Shown: positions 1 to 12,850 of the stretch, piece by piece
Layout of the letters: each line of letters starts with the position of its first letter
How positions within the stretch are numbered: position 1 is the first letter of the stretch
Assembly: GCA_021234155.1 (NCBI GenBank)
Contig: JAJEKV010000041.1
Span: 1,102,209 to 1,166,208 of the forward strand
Direction of reading: 5' to 3'
DNA length: 64,000 nt
DNA from: Isoetes taiwanensis
Taxonomy: Eukaryota; Streptophyta; Lycopodiopsida; Isoetales; Isoetaceae
Translations under genes and position numbers: made by a program
The notes under the pieces: model-generated
Told to the model about the DNA's origin: nothing
Seen by the model: the letters and a program-made list of their open reading frames with translations, nothing else
Database searches by the model: none

Positions 1-318
1 CTGCTCATCACTTTGACTCATCCTTTTGACTGGATACAAACTCTTTTAAGTGTCCTGTTGTTATTGGCTGATTCTGATAAACATTTTGGTATGCTTATTT
101 ATAAAGGCATGCTATTACATTGTATCTCTGAGATTTTATAATTAATGACAAAACCAACTCTTACTTTCAAAAAAAAAAAAAAAAAGGATTAGGATTATTT
201 TAGAAATGCCAAGGCCTTTTTTAGAAAAACAGCTTATATTGAAAATCTAGGTCCTTATGAGGATGCAGAGCTCCTACCCAAAGAATTTCCAATGCTTAAA
301 GATGGTGCTGGTGCTCTG

Positions 319-426
319 CACATTATTCTTGAAGAAGGTTATCCGAGCTAGAAGCACATTATTCTTGAAGAAGGCTATCTGAGCTAGAAGCACATTATTC
401 TTGAAGAAGGCTATCCAAGCTAGAAT
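319..426. repeat. tandem repeat, 3 x 36 bp
   Basis: Three head-to-tail copies begin at 319, 355 and 391 with CACATTATTCTTGAAGAAGG. The copies differ at only a few bases. The unit is a multiple of three and reads open on the minus strand, but no protein family is recognisable. Confidence 0.9.
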
Positions 427-1316
427 ATCTCTTGCAGATATAGGCTCAATGATGAGCATGGAGCTGAAAGATTGCCAGAGATTGCTTTACAAGACAATCT
501 TTGGATCATAATACCACTACAGCTTCCAAAAGAAATTGGTAGCACACAGTTACATGTAAAAATGACAAGCATAAAAAGAGAGCCATAGATTATTATCCGC
601 AATCCTCTAATGACATGTCCGATCTAGTAGTACACCTCACTTGGAACAATTTAGAGACAATACGTTTGGTCTACATCCCTATCTGCCCTTATAATGATGA
701 AGCAAGTATAAAAGGCATATCAAATATTTTAGTTTGCTCTAATAGTATATTGAAGCTCGCTTTAAAGACCATCCACATATTTGTTCAAATAAAAATTTGT
801 CCCTTGTAAAATGGCATTTAACCTCGATGCCTCACATTATCCAGCTACTACTTAGAGGTGTCGTAGCTCAGCTTTCAACAGTTTTAGCTCTCATTTCCAC
901 CAAGTCTTAATAAACAAACAATCACAAATGGAAGAAAAGGTAAATGATCTCTACTAGAAATGCAATTTTGCAAAAAACCCGGAAATTTTTTGCGGGTCTT
1001 AAAGCTTTCCTCCAATTCACTTCCATCTATTAAAAAAGAATAAGCGTATTAAAACACCAAATTATACTCCTGGCCAATACCATTTAAATTCAACTTTTGA
1101 ATCACTGATGCACATTGCAAACTGCAATTGCTAATATAGCAGCTCCTCTGCTCCGAAATCTGCTCTCACATCATATCCTATTATCATTTTTTTGTCATTT
1201 CCTTCTTAATTCCTTTAGCTTGTTTTTTCCTATGATCAAGTTGATGATGGAGGTCGGCTAACTGGAGATACGACTACTGGCAATGTAACTATACCTGCTT
1301 TGAGGGAGGACACCGT
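427..1316. other. unassigned AT-rich sequence
   Basis: Only short open frames without recognisable domains are present. I see no splice-bounded exon, no transposon end and no RNA gene. Confidence 0.5.
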
Positions 1317-2270
1317 ACCATCTATTAATATTATAAGAGATAATCCTTCCATCCAAGCACCCATGCCATGGCAAATCAAATTTCAATACACAGTTTAAAT
1401 CTACATACTTTAAGCAGAGCATGGTGACCACATGATGACCATAGCTCGGTGACAACTCAGATAACCTTTCCATCCAAGCACCCATACTATGGCAAATGAA
1501 ATCTCAATACATAGTTTGAATCTATATACTTTAAGTAAAGCATGGTGATCAGATGTTACATCTTGGCAATGACTCAGACTTTGATGCCAATCCATGAAGC
1601 GATGTTGGAGATGTCCCTCCATCTTGGCACAAAAATTCCTTACCTATGTCCTCGGCCGAGATGAATCTTTAGGAAAGGCTTCTAGAAAAGCATGGTTGAA
1701 CTGTAGAAGGTAGAGATTTTTATGCTAGATTTGGTACTCTAAAACACAACCTGCTGCTATAGCCAAGTGCCAAGGTAGGGCACAGTAACATCTATTAATA
1801 TTATAAGATAATCCTTCCATCCAAGGACCCATCCCATGGCAAATCAAATCTCAATACATAGTTTAAATCTACATACTTTAAGCAGAGCATGGTGACCACA
1901 TGATGATCACAGCTCGGCAACAACTCAGATAACCTTTCCATCCAAGCACCCATACTATGGCAAATGAAATCTCAATACACAGTTTGAATTTACATACTTT
2001 CAGTAAAGCATCGTGATCAGATGGTGCCACAGCTCGGCAACGACTCAGACTTTGATGCCAATCCATGAAGTGATGTTGGAGATGTCCCTCCATCTTGGCA
2101 CAAAAATTCTCTACCTAGTCCTCGGCAGCGATGAATCTTTAGGAAAGGCTTTTAGAAAAGCATGGTTGAACTGTACAAGCAGCATCAATGATGATCCCTG
2201 CATGGTAGAGCTTTTTATGCCGCATTTGGTACTCTAAAATACAACCTGCTGCTATAGCCAAGTGCCAAAA
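1317..2270. repeat. tandem duplication, 2 x about 470 bp, with internal subrepeats
   Basis: The sequence starting CATCTATTAATATTATAAG near 1319 recurs at 1789, and similarity continues through AAAACACAACCTGCTGCTAT-type sequence near 1740 and 2240. Each unit holds two diverged copies, about 123 bp apart, of a block starting TAAYCYTTCCATCCAAG. The open frames on both strands here follow the repeat and match no known protein. It may be a local satellite or part of an unrecognised element. Confidence 0.8.
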
Positions 2271-4813
2271 CCTTGCTCCAAAGTCTGGCACTTTGTGGAG
2301 ATGTTACTCCCAAAAACAATGATCGCTAAATGCCAGATGAAATTCTTACCTCTGCTCTATAGATGGAACACTTCAGCATAAAACCTTCAAGTAGAGCCAA
2401 TTTGGTTAGATTGATCATAGAAAACAGGACTAGCGCATGCTGCAAGCAAGCACATGGCTTGGAAAAACAATGGTGCTTTAGAAATTTGTAAAGGCTTAAG
2501 ATCACAAAACAATGCTGGCTCTGGAAAAATGATAATCACCACCTTAACCCAAAAAAATATTCAAAATTACCCAAGAAAAGTGTAGTCGGAGATGAATGGC
2601 AAGCACGGGACATAAAAACAATTAAGAAATTCCACTTACTTAACAAAAGGTCCTTGCTTCTTGAGTTTGTCCTAAAATTACTTCATCAGCAGTTACTATT
2701 CTATTCTATTCATTGTCTGAATGTTGTATGATTGTTTCGAAAGTATGAAACACTGGCAGATAAGAAAACCATGGTTTGTTTATTACTGGGATAGTCTCCA
2801 AAGAGACGTAGGAAGAACTTGAGATATCTGCTGCTTAGGGCAGTACTTCCTTTGACCTGGCATGCTAAAGCAACCCCATAGAAAGAAAAATTGGTGAGGA
2901 GACTATGGCACCAAAATAGAAAGCTCATAAGCTGCTTGGCCAACGACTAGATGCAATATTTAATGGGCAACCATAGAGACTCCGATGCTTTAGTCCAAAT
3001 AGGAACTCAAATACGCTCTAGCTAAAGGAAAAAAATTATTCACAGGTCGTGATAAGGACTCCAAAACAAGCTACGTTAGGACTCCATAACAGGCAGTGTT
3101 ACGACGACGTTTCACCAAAAGACAGATTTTCTTTTGTGCTGGAAAACATTCCAAATTCTTCTGTATCATATTTCCTGAAATCAAAGGACCATTTTGCATG
3201 ATCAAAGGATGAGGATTTTCAACAAACTTTTGTGAACTATTCTCTAAGATCTTGTTTCAACAAGACAACAAAAAACAAGCATAGGATGTGCAGTTGTGCA
3301 TCAATAAACAGGCGATTCTGATATTGATCATGGTTTGCACGTTTGGGTTCAATGTGGTACCTCCAGAGTCTAACCATCAAATTTTCTATCTGACTAGACA
3401 ATAACAACTTGCAAGTTTGGAACAATTTCTTAGACAATGGTTGAACAAATATAACTGCAACATCCAATCAACCAAGCAGATTCCATAAAGACTTTCAGGC
3501 AATAAGTCTACTGTGACGAAATTCTTCTTCACTCCATTGTTCCTCCAGAACTCATCCTGCTCTTCCAAGAAAGTACCTTGTCAACCTTGTGTCCTTCAAT
3601 AACTACTAGCTACGTACAAAATTTGGAAGCTTGAAAGTAAGCAAAGTAAGGACATTGGATACATATATCTTGGGTCACAGCCAACCAAGTTTGATGAACA
3701 GCATTAACTCTGAAAATGCACGCAGATCTTACCATTCTTGGTTCCAAAATACTTGGTGGCACTTATGTCATTTTCGAAATGGAGGAGGCAAAAGAAACAG
3801 CTTAAACCAAAGACATCTAAAAGCGAATACAACAGCCTTATTCATTTGATTAAATGCCTCAACTTTTGCTGAAATCTTCCCCCAAGAGCCACATATAACT
3901 TTGAATGGCTAACAATCTCACAAATCAACACCCAAAACATAGCTCGACAGGGTTGGCATTTTCGCTTCAGCATTACTGTGTATTAGGTATTTCAATGCTA
4001 GAACAAGTTTAAACAAGGGGAGCTAGATAACCCGATATTCTCATCTATTCAAAAATCAGGAGAGAGTAATACATGTTGAAGGGGCAGTGAAGCAATCGGA
4101 TTTTTGGAAGTTTCTTTGTTTCAACCTAAGGCAAAACCATCATTGCAATATTTGACCGTAGTCCCGACTAATTTTTTTTGTATGATTTTCAGACAGTCCT
4201 ATGGACTTACCTATCCGATGATGAGGAACTTGCAGATGCAGTGGAACTAGAATCCCTCAAAAGCTTAGGAATTGGTCTGTATAACGATTCATAAAGAATG
4301 AATATAGCTTTTGAAATAAGAGCAATAAGTAATGCACCGCTTTCAAACTTACTATATGCCATAATCCAATTCGATGTCTAGAACGTCGTACTGCCAATTC
4401 AATCTCTCTAGCCGGGGCATAACGACCGACGCTATTCATGAACATGGACATGCTGGAATTTCCTAAGTTTTTTCTCCACCGTAGATCTAATCGGATGACT
4501 ATGAGGCTCTCCATATGCACAAAAATCCCAGCTGGTTGCAACGTGGACAGCCTAAAATTGCTTCAAAGTCTCAACTCGCGTTTGTGCAAACATGCTAAAA
4601 ACGGGTGCCTACATTGCCCTACATTATACATAATGTAAGGGCATTTTGTTTAGACACTACCAGCAGTTCCACGTGCTGTTGGACACGGCCTTAGTGGGGT
4701 TACTGGTGTCATATCTTCAGGAGATCATAGATATGTGCACTCAGCAGCTATGTTCTCAGGCACGACATTGAAATATGTTCTAATGTACTATTGTGTAGTC
4801 ACCAGCATGCTTA
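2271..4813. other. unassigned intergenic sequence
   Basis: Several frames of 60-94 codons occur, such as 3237-3467 and 4257-4541 on the minus strand. None shows a domain, codon pattern or splice context that I can support. No transposon ends or tandem repeats stand out. Confidence 0.4.
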
Positions 4814-4869
4814 TTACTGCCAGGGTTTTACCCTCGAAAACCCTGGGCAGGGGTTTTTCCTGACAGTAA
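4814..4869. repeat. short inverted repeat (double hairpin)
   Basis: TTACTGCCAGG at 4814 pairs with CCTGACAGTAA ending at 4869 (10 of 11 positions). An inner stem AAAACCC...GGGTTTT lies inside it. It sits about 25 bp upstream of a LINE-type 3' core, so it may be part of that element's 3' untranslated region or a separate foldback element. Confidence 0.6.
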
Positions 4870-4894
4870 TACATAATCTGTTTTCTCTTTTTTG

Positions 4895-4952
4895 ATTGGG
4901 TCCATAGGCCTATTGGTCTTCCTGTACGATAAAAACCCATTCAATTCAATTC
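4895..4952 (+). mobile_element. LINE 3' end: core plus TTCAA tail
   Basis: The core ATTGGGTCCATAGG...GGTCTTCC...TACGATAAAAA is followed by a short TTCAA pentanucleotide run at 4939-4952. The same core occurs at seven other places in the window, always with a similar layout. No coding part of the element is recognisable upstream, so this is probably a short 5'-truncated copy. Confidence 0.6.
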
Positions 4953-5257
4953 TTGTTGTTTGGATTATAAGGGATGACTAGATGGGGACTAGATGTTAAA
5001 TGTAAAATCATGAACAATTCTATCATAGTTCTAGTTACAACTCTATTATGGGCAGATATAGCCTTAGCATATGTGTCTATTGTAGTGTCCATTGAGGAAC
5101 TTAAGAAGGGCTAGAACTGTCTGAAGGCGTAGAACTATCATGTGTAACTAGCGATTTAGGATATTATTACAACCGACTTCCCTAGAGCATGTTGGCTTAC
5201 ACACAGAGATCTTTGATGCTATTGTTTTCTCTTATATTAGAAAAACAAATATTCTCA
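4953..5257. other. unassigned sequence
   Basis: I see no open frame, repeat or signal here that I can support. Confidence 0.4.
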
Positions 5258-6410
5258 TGGTTTATTAAATTTTAGTTCCATTGCTTTGGAAAGAGAGTCC
5301 ATGTGGAGTACTTTTGACTTTCATCAAGTCAATGAACGCCGAAATCTAGGCTGTCATGAATTAAGCATGTTGATAATCATCCTTTGGGAGGACAATGCAA
5401 GTGTCATTTATCAATTATAGGTCTTTGGGTTATTAAACTAAGGATATGTTGGATTGTGGTGTTATATTCAAAAGGTGATGTCATCAAACACTGATATGAA
5501 ATTAAAAAACTTATATGCTTAATTATATCTTTATGTAGATGGAGTACTAATATGATTGCAAAATAAGTGTGCAAGCAGATTCCTTGTTTCTTGACTTTGT
5601 ATTATGACTAAAGTTGAGTACTGGATTCAACTATAAATTTGTTTAAAAGCAGTGTGCAACGTGCCAGCTGAGAGAGAGTGCCGGTATTGACTTTGGGTCC
5701 ATAGGAGCTACATGTGCAATTTTTTTTCCAGAAAAGAGGTTTAGTTAGACACGTCATGGCATCATGCAGATCCAAGGTGGAAATGCCATATGGTCTGTTT
5801 ATAAAAGCCAATGCTGGAGATCACTTCTCAAGTTGTAGGGGATGGGAAATAGAGTGTGCAGGAGCAACGCGGACAAGGCGATCAGGAAAAGTGTTCTGTA
5901 TGGCCGCCCCAACCCCACTTCTGGGCACAGCCACAAGCTCGGTTCTTCTTCCAACTCTATTCAATTCAATCCTTGTGGCCCCATTGATGCCACTGCTGCT
6001 GTCAAGGTTAAGGTTTCAGTTTCTTCCAAGCACCTCTCAGCCATTCAGGCCTCGGAATCTGGTCAAGTTTTTCTCCACAATATCATCTTCACTCTTCTCA
6101 AGGAATGCCCTGCCTATCGCATGGCCGCAGACACGGAGCTCCAGCTTTGCACTCCATGCCAGATCTGAGCAAAGAAGGTTCAGCAATTTTGTCTCACTTG
6201 TTTTTGGCTGGGAGTTTTTTCTGAATCTATGATTCACCAATTCAGTACTTTGCACTGAAAGAGCATGACCTTTGCCCGGCCAATAGCTCCATAAAAGCCA
6301 TCACAGCATTTTTGCTAAAGAAAACCTTACAGCGCGGATATCTTTAGAGTAAAATGTATATTTCTATGTAACGTATGAAAGTCAATTGACCAGCAAGATT
6401 ATTGTGTCTT
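5258..6410. repeat. segmental duplication A, copy 1
   Basis: This block matches 8085-8850 in the same orientation. Shared landmarks are AGAGAGTCCATGTGG, GACTTTCATCAAGTCAATGA and GGGAGGACAATGCAAGTG. Copy 1 contains about 260 bp (roughly 5872-6137) that copy 2 lacks, bordered on both sides by GGAGC. Past the extra block, both copies share AGCTTTGCACT and the sequence around AACGTATG. Confidence 0.75.
5842..6232 (+). other. GC-richer insert with two overlapping open frames, function unknown
   Basis: Two frames overlap here: 5842-6168 (108 codons) and 5714-6232 (172 codons). The second contains an internal ATG in good context at about 5901 (starting MAAPTPLLG), followed by a Ser/Pro/Leu-rich stretch that would suit an organelle transit peptide. 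The block is absent from the sister copy at 8.6 kb, so it was inserted here or deleted there. I recognise no family. It could be a captured gene fragment or non-coding. Confidence 0.25.
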
Positions 6411-6432
6411 ATTTATATTTTAACAACCTGTC

Positions 6433-6526
6433 ATGTGTCTGCCCTGTCAATATGCATTGTCATTCATGCGTGTGGACCGGCCGTATTTAGAGTCCGGGAT
6501 GTGTCTGCCCTGTCAATATGCATTGT
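6433..6526. repeat. direct repeat of about 28 bp, 66 bp apart
   Basis: ATGTGTCTGCCCTGTCAATA, continuing to ATGCATTGTCA, occurs at 6433 and again at 6499 with no visible mismatch. Confidence 0.8.
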
Positions 6527-7087
6527 CAAATTAATGACTCTATCTATCTATCTTCTCAAAGTCATTTGTTGCCAAAAAGAGTTGAACTCCTATTTGGTTC
6601 TTATGCTGGTTGCATTAAAAGTCTTTTCCCCAAAATTCTACAACTTTCATCTCTCAAATAAAACTGTGGTAAAACCAATATGTTACATCCTTGCATCCTT
6701 GCAACAGAAGGGAGGAGTCGGTGCATTTGCAGAAGGTTCATAACATCAAAGATGGGTGAGAGGGGTACACTTATTGAAGCTCTACTGATTTGATGCATCT
6801 CAATCCTAATTTCAATTGTTGGACTTAAAAAAGACAATTTGTGAAGGAAGGAGTGAGTTTTGATACATATTTTGAGCATTCGAAGACCTAAGATCCTAGC
6901 CACGTAAACAACCTTTGAAACATCATATATCATCCATAGTGTTATTAGATCACATCTTAAATAACCTAATTTTGGATGATAGACTACAATATCTTGGAAA
7001 CTAACATTTTAAAACATGCTTGTCTACTTACAAAAATCAATGTTTCATATAGGCAAAGACGACGTCTTCTTAGTGGCCAATATGGTT
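6527..7087. other. unassigned sequence
   Basis: Nothing beyond short random-looking frames is visible here. Confidence 0.4.
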
Positions 7088-7211
7088 TGTATTGTAGAAC
7101 TCTTATGGTCTAATGATGGAGTGGTATGGCATATGATAGCTACAGGGGCTGTATTGTAGAACTCTTATGGTCTAATGATGGAGTGGTATGGCATATGATA
7201 GCTACAGAGGC
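7088..7211. repeat. tandem duplication, 2 x 62 bp
   Basis: The unit beginning TGTATTGTAGAACTCTTATG starts at 7088 and 7150. The copies are nearly identical, so the duplication is recent. Confidence 0.9.
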
Positions 7212-8084
7212 CAAATCTATCGTTCTCAATGCAATATGGTAATTGTGTCGCCCTCATGTGTCCTGGTGCTGCCACATGGCTCAACAATTCATTGCAGAAT
7301 GGTAGTCGGGCTATGATTGAAGAGAAAACTTGATAAGTAATAAACCTATTAGGAAAATCAAGTTTATAAGGTATGGCAATCTGGTTACTTTGTGATTATT
7401 ATGGAGGCCAAAGCTCTCCATCGATGCAAGTCATGGAGCAACCACGAGTAGGATAATGTCTTTGACGTTTCTCATATATAATGATTCATTTTTAAGTACT
7501 TATTGTCGTGTAAATTCTTAGCACTTGTTTAGTTTGGTAATATAGGAGTTATATAATCAACTCTTAGAACCAAATCAGGAACGTGCGGAGGAAATTCCAA
7601 TACAACCATCTAGCACAAAGAAATAATGGAGGATGCATTTCAAGCTAAAAATACCTTTTCTCAATATTGAGATATTGGAAAAGTTGTCCATCGGGTTTAA
7701 ATTCAAGACAAATGTTGGGTTGGTGTTAAAAGGGAAAGAAAATGTCTAGATGTAAATGAACTTAATGTTGTAGGAGTTGGAGGTTATATTAGTAGTACAC
7801 TTGTCAATATATGTATTGTAAAGTGATAAGATACAATGGTACTCGTTTATTTAATAGAATCTATGCTTGAAATGTGGTATCATGGAGTGTTGTCATTGTT
7901 GCATTTGCACAACATGAGTATAGGGAAATTGCATTTTAGCTCTTTCAAAATGTGCATCTATGGATACGCGTATTGAGGGATCGTTATATTTCAACTCAAA
8001 ACTATCATGGCAACTAACTTCTGGCTTGAATCCTGGGAGGAATTGACGGTATTAACTTCTTTAAGATTAGAAAAATTAGATAAT
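7212..8084. other. unassigned sequence
   Basis: AT-rich, with no frame, repeat or element end that I can support. Confidence 0.4.
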
Positions 8085-8850
8085 CTGGTTTATATTATAT
8101 GTTAGTTCCATAATAGCATTGGGAAGAGAGTCCATGTGGTGACCAATTGACTTTCATCAAGTCAATGAACACCGGTATCAAGGTTCTTGAGTTAAGCATA
8201 TTGAGAATCATCATTTGGGAGGACAATGCAAGTGGACATTATGTTGGATAGTGGCGTTATATTCAATGCATGATGCTCTCAACATGTGCATCCTAAACGT
8301 GAGACAAAGGACTATTCAATCTATTAAAAATTATACTAATATGATTACACTAAGTGCGGTGAATTAGAGCCCTTGTTTCTTCATTTTGCGCTCTGACTAA
8401 TGTTTGACTACTTGATAGAGCTATATTTGTTTAGAAGCCTTATGCAACATAACGACTTCTAGAAGAGTGCTGATATTGGCTTCTAGAAGAGGCTGATACA
8501 AGCCTGTAGAAGAGTTCTGATATGTGAATTTTTTTTGCAATTGGACACATCATGGCATCATGCAAATCTGAGATAGAAATGCCACTTGGTCTCTTTGTAA
8601 AAGCATGGCAGCAGAAAAGGAGCAATAACATGGCAGAAAGAAAAGGAGCTACAGCTTTGCACTACATGCAAGATCTGAGGCGCAGATGAACGTGCATAAC
8701 CTTGCATCAAAGAAATAGCTTCAAAGCCAGGACAACATTTTTGCTATTTTTCCCGTGAGTGCTATTTTCTAATATATAACGTATGGAAGTCAAATGACCA
8801 GCATAACTATATCAGCATAACTATATCAGTCATATGTCTGGCCTGCAACT
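8085..8850. repeat. segmental duplication A, copy 2
   Basis: Direct copy of 5258-6410, lacking the roughly 260-bp block found in copy 1. Divergence is moderate (scattered substitutions and small indels), so the duplication is not recent. Confidence 0.75.
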
Positions 8851-9840
8851 TGTTTTATAGCTATTGTCATGATCAATGTTGGGCAAGCTTTTTAAACCCT
8901 ATCAAAAAAATGTTTTCTCCCATAGCCGGATATTTCGAGTTTCCAATCGAAAATTTGTATTAACCGTATACAAATATGCATAAAAATCTACCAAAACTTT
9001 TTCTGCTATGTGCTAGCTCAACCGAAAATTCCTAATTTCAACCAGAACAAATCTTCTCTTCCCCAAAATTTGGCCAATAGTGTGAGATTAATGGCTCATT
9101 TCTTATGGATTGTTCAAAAGGGAAAAAAAAAAAGGAAAAAAAAGAAAAGAAAAAAAAAACCAACTTCGATAGTATGTTGCGCTAACCACGCTAAATGTGA
9201 TGAATATCAATACCCAATACTGTTACATTGTTGCAACAAAAGGATTGATGCAAACTTTTCAAACGGTTCAAGACTTCAACAAGCCTAAGCTAATGGGGTG
9301 TCTGCTTTCATAAGAGGAAATAGTTACAAAACACGGCCACCGAAAATGCAATGGGTCCATAAATTTTAGAAAACAAAAATAGCAACGGAACATCAAAATG
9401 TATAACATGAGAATATTCTTCAAAAATAGTTTAAATTTGTCTGGCCAACTAAAGAACATTTAGCGGGAATATTGTTTAAAAATAATCTAAATTTGCCCGG
9501 CCAAAGAACAGTGTCCAACAAAAAGTCAAGTGGCCAACAAGTGATGATCAAAAAGCACAACCAGTAAAGAAAAAAACGCCTAAAAATTCAACTTGGGCAT
9601 AATAAGATGCAAAATCACGCCTGTGTTTTTTTAGTCACTCTTCTTTTTACAGTTATCGGGGGCATTTGCTGAACTCGAGTGTTTTCTTGGACTATGGTGA
9701 TGCCACAACACACCACAATGTGTTCCATAGCAGTGCTTTTACCACGGGCATTGCCATGTTGAACAAGGTTTTCACTATAAATCCATTGATCGTGGGACAC
9801 GGCCAACCGACCGTGTTGTAGCTATGCTTTATACGATATT
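8680..9840. repeat. duplicated block B, reference copy
   Basis: Positions 8680-9297 recur inverted at 19013-19640, and 9298-9840 recur in direct orientation at 20635-21200. The order here therefore appears to be ancestral, and the second copy has been rearranged. An A/G-rich stretch lies at 9120-9160. No coding sequence is recognised. Confidence 0.75.
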
Positions 9841-11025
9841 TGCCAATATTGTCCAACACGATTATTTGCTCTGCTCAATGTATGATCCTTTGGAAATTAG
9901 ATACCCTGCAAAGAGCATTCATGCAATACTTCTGGATTTATATTCTTCATTATTTATAAAATGAAGAATGCCAAAACAATTCAATCCTCTTATTATAAGA
10001 TTGATGTAGAAGAGAATTGAAGACAAAAATAACTTAATTTCTGGAGATTTTCTATTATTGCAAGCAACTCACTTTAAGCTGGTTAAATGAAATCTAATAG
10101 TATTTTGCGAATCTTGTTATACAGTATAGCAAATTTTGTACTTGCATACCCCACAAACGAGGAACTTTACATACGGTGTAGATTAAGGAATAAGGGGTGA
10201 ATATGCCTATCCAACAGCTCTCGTTGTCCTACGTCACCCCCCGTGTGAATATGCACCCAAACCAAAGGGGGTTTAAGGGGGATTTAATTTAAATGTGTTG
10301 GACCCAATGGTTAATTAATGTCAATGGTAGTTATGTGTTGGTTGTTAATGTCAATGGTTGTTATGTGTTGGTTGTTATGTGTTGGGGGATTTAATTTTTA
10401 TATGTTGGATGTTAATAGTTTGTGTTGCAAAAAAAAAAAAATTTAGCCTTCTGGGACCTTAGGACGCCCCCAAAAAAAAAAAAAACAAATAGAACATAAG
10501 TAAAAGTTACCATAAAGATAGAGCGGATTGATCCCATTATTCTCGAAAAGTCATAAAGTTTGCAACACCCATACACAAACATTTTTCAACTGAATTTAAC
10601 AAAGAGCCTTTGGCCTCCATGGACTCTTGTGGTGAGAAACCAAAGAGGGAACTTTTCTGCTTGTTAGCACAAGGATCTAGAAGCCTTGAATTTGTTTAAT
10701 AACTGCCCTCAAAATCTAAAAATGCATGGTAATTTTTGCAAGCTTCATTCGAATGAGCCATAAAACAATATCCATATAGCGCAATCCAGAGATTAATCAC
10801 CGGTAGGATGTGAAAGCCTACCAAATCCGGCCGAAAAATTGCTGTTTTAGCATAGATAACTTAACCAAACATATCCATATCATACACTATCAAAAGATCT
10901 CGGAGAGAGCTTTCCAACGCAACAAAAATCATCTCAAACAGAGCTCTGGATCAAAAGTTATGATAAAAAATATGTTGCCGGCGGGGAAACTGCACTACAT
11001 GCGCCCTTCAAGCCCTTAATGTGCC
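9841..11025. other. unassigned sequence with GTTGGTTGTTA-rich patch
   Basis: About 10300-10400 contains irregular repeats of TATGTGTTGGTTGTTA and TAATGTCAATGG. Poly(A) runs lie near 10429-10441 and 10472-10485. No gene is recognisable. Confidence 0.5.
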
Positions 11026-11196
11026 CATTATGGACCACACACACAAAAAGAGGGCTTTTGTTATGAGCCATTGGTTGTTGACCATTATACACCACACGCA
11101 CAAAAAAAGGGCTTTTGTTGTGAGCCATTGGTTGTTGACCATTATGCACCACACGCACAAAAAAAGGGCTTTTGTTGTGAGCCATTGGTTGTTGAC
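11026..11196. repeat. tandem repeat, 3 x 57 bp
   Basis: Units start at 11026, 11083 and 11140 with ATTAT(G/A)(G/C)ACCACAC and include GAGCCATTGGTTGTTGACC. Because 57 is a multiple of three, open frames run through the array on both strands. These frames are by-products of the repeat and not evidence of a gene. Confidence 0.92.
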
Positions 11197-11689
11197 CATT
11201 GGAAAAAAAAAAAAGCTAAAATCAATGGCTCATAAATGATGCACTCTAGATGTACGCATTAGTACATCCATTTGAATACATCACGAAATCATAGGAAAAC
11301 CTTAGTGAAAAGCGTACAAAAACACAAAGAAAACCCCCTGTTATTATGCTACATATTGCAGGCTCTTAACTTCAACAATTTCAGGTGGAACAATCCATGT
11401 GCACTTGTTGCGAGATTGAAGATCGGATGCTACATCGAACATTTCTCTTTCTCGACCTCTTTGTGTGCGTACAAACTTAGTGACGCAACGAACATTTCCT
11501 CCGCCGACTCACTCATTGCTAGAATTATGTTTGACATTGCAATAGTTGTGGTTGATTTATTTTTGTGCACTATGTTTTGTGTATGTTGGTTTAAGTCAAA
11601 TAGTTAAATGTGGGGAAAATTTAAATGCTTTGTGTGTGCAATTGCAATGGCATAAATAGTTAAAATACAATTGCAGAACTGCGGCATTT
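11197..11689. other. unassigned sequence downstream of the BAHD pseudogene
   Basis: A frame of 111 codons at 11272-11607 (+) has no recognisable domain. The block lies beyond the 3' end of the minus-strand acyltransferase remnant. Confidence 0.35.
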
Positions 11690-12850
11690 TCTCAGAGGCT
11701 TATCTCCTTTTCATCTGGAAAACCCCAGCACAATTTAAGACATGCATTTTAGAGACAATTACAACGTTCAGTGGAGGTATGGCCAATCCTCGAGGCTTTC
11801 CAAATAAACACATCACATTGACAATTCACATGTATCAAAACTATGAACTCTACATCCTCTATATACCCCTTCATATCCTGCATTTTTTTAGTAGATCCTC
11901 TGGAATTGTGGCATTTTTTATTGCAATTCTCATTGCAATTCTCATAGCTTCAATCCCCGCATGTTCATTCTTTATAATGTTTCGTGCTTTCAGTTTGCTT
12001 GATAGTGGAACTATTGTATTTCCAAAATATGAATCAGATAATCCATCTAACCTGTTTCTGCAGCTTAAGGAAAATATCAATAGCCATTTTCTCATTATCT
12101 TCCGACCCTCTTGCTTTGCTAATATGATGCCATATATATGCAGAAACAACCTGGAATGTGCTCACTTTTTCTTTCAGCCCTGCTTGCATTTTCAGCTCCA
12201 CAATCTGATCTGCTGAGAAACGAAAACAACATGTAGCAATTGAATTGTCTACAATAAGCTTTGAATTTCTTGGCATTTTAGCCCTTTTTCTTATATCTAG
12301 ACAATAAGGCTCTGAAACTTGTAGATCTTTGCTCTCTAGAAAAGAGCATAGTTTAGGCTATAGCCTATATCAGGAACAACACAGATCCCTTCATCTCTGG
12401 CTATGGCCGACCATGACCGAATAAACTGCCAAGTACTGGTGTCATCGGAAACCTGATGACAATATTTGAAGATATGCATAGACCGCCACAGGCAAATCTA
12501 GTTAACTACAAAATAACATCAGAAATAAATATGAGCATAACAAAACAACGCCAAAGATTAAAGGTAGATAATGCAAAGACCTGAATGAGTGGTTGCGGCA
12601 TAAGAGTCATTGAAGCAAAGGATTCTTAAGGTAAAGTGGCATGTTCCAACCTTCATTCCATTCCTGTGAAAAAGTTAGCAACCGATTTGATAACTTGGAA
12701 ATTCTTAAGCATTGATTAACTTGATCAAATCTCACGAATTCCAACATTATATTCACATCAAAACGACAGAGCTGCAGCTTTGCCCCATCTGATAGAACCA
12801 ATTACATAGCATTTTTCCTTCTCGGCTGGCACCACTTGATTACAGAAATT
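11690..12850 (-). pseudogene. BAHD acyltransferase pseudogene
   Basis: Reading the minus strand, the pieces of a BAHD acyl-CoA-dependent acyltransferase appear in the expected order but in different frames. They are an N-terminal NQVVPAEKEKCY-like piece near 12843, LTRFACGGLCIS near 12500, and the catalytic H-x3-D motif as HQVSDD at 12444-12458, followed by TSTWQFIRSWSAIAR. Next come CFRFSADQIVELK and STFQVVSAYIW (12130-12230), then YFGN at 12018-12029. Last is GKPRGLAIPP near 11790, where the family has DFGWGKP. BAHD enzymes transfer acyl groups from CoA thioesters to alcohols or amines in secondary metabolism and normally have about 430-460 residues. Here at least two frameshifts and several stops, for example just after SLNYALF near 12340, rule out a working enzyme. 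No clean intron borders explain the breaks. The clade cannot be named. Confidence 0.75.

Noticed and set aside
1258-2237. Several 70-77 codon frames as genes
   Set aside because: They are copies of one another produced by the 470-bp tandem duplication and carry no domain.
5938-5962. A LINE tail (CTATTCAATTCAAT)
   Set aside because: No core sequence is adjacent. It lies within the extra block of duplication A and looks coincidental.
11021-11239. Overlapping open frames on both strands
   Set aside because: They exist only because a 57-bp unit (multiple of three) is repeated. No start context or domain.
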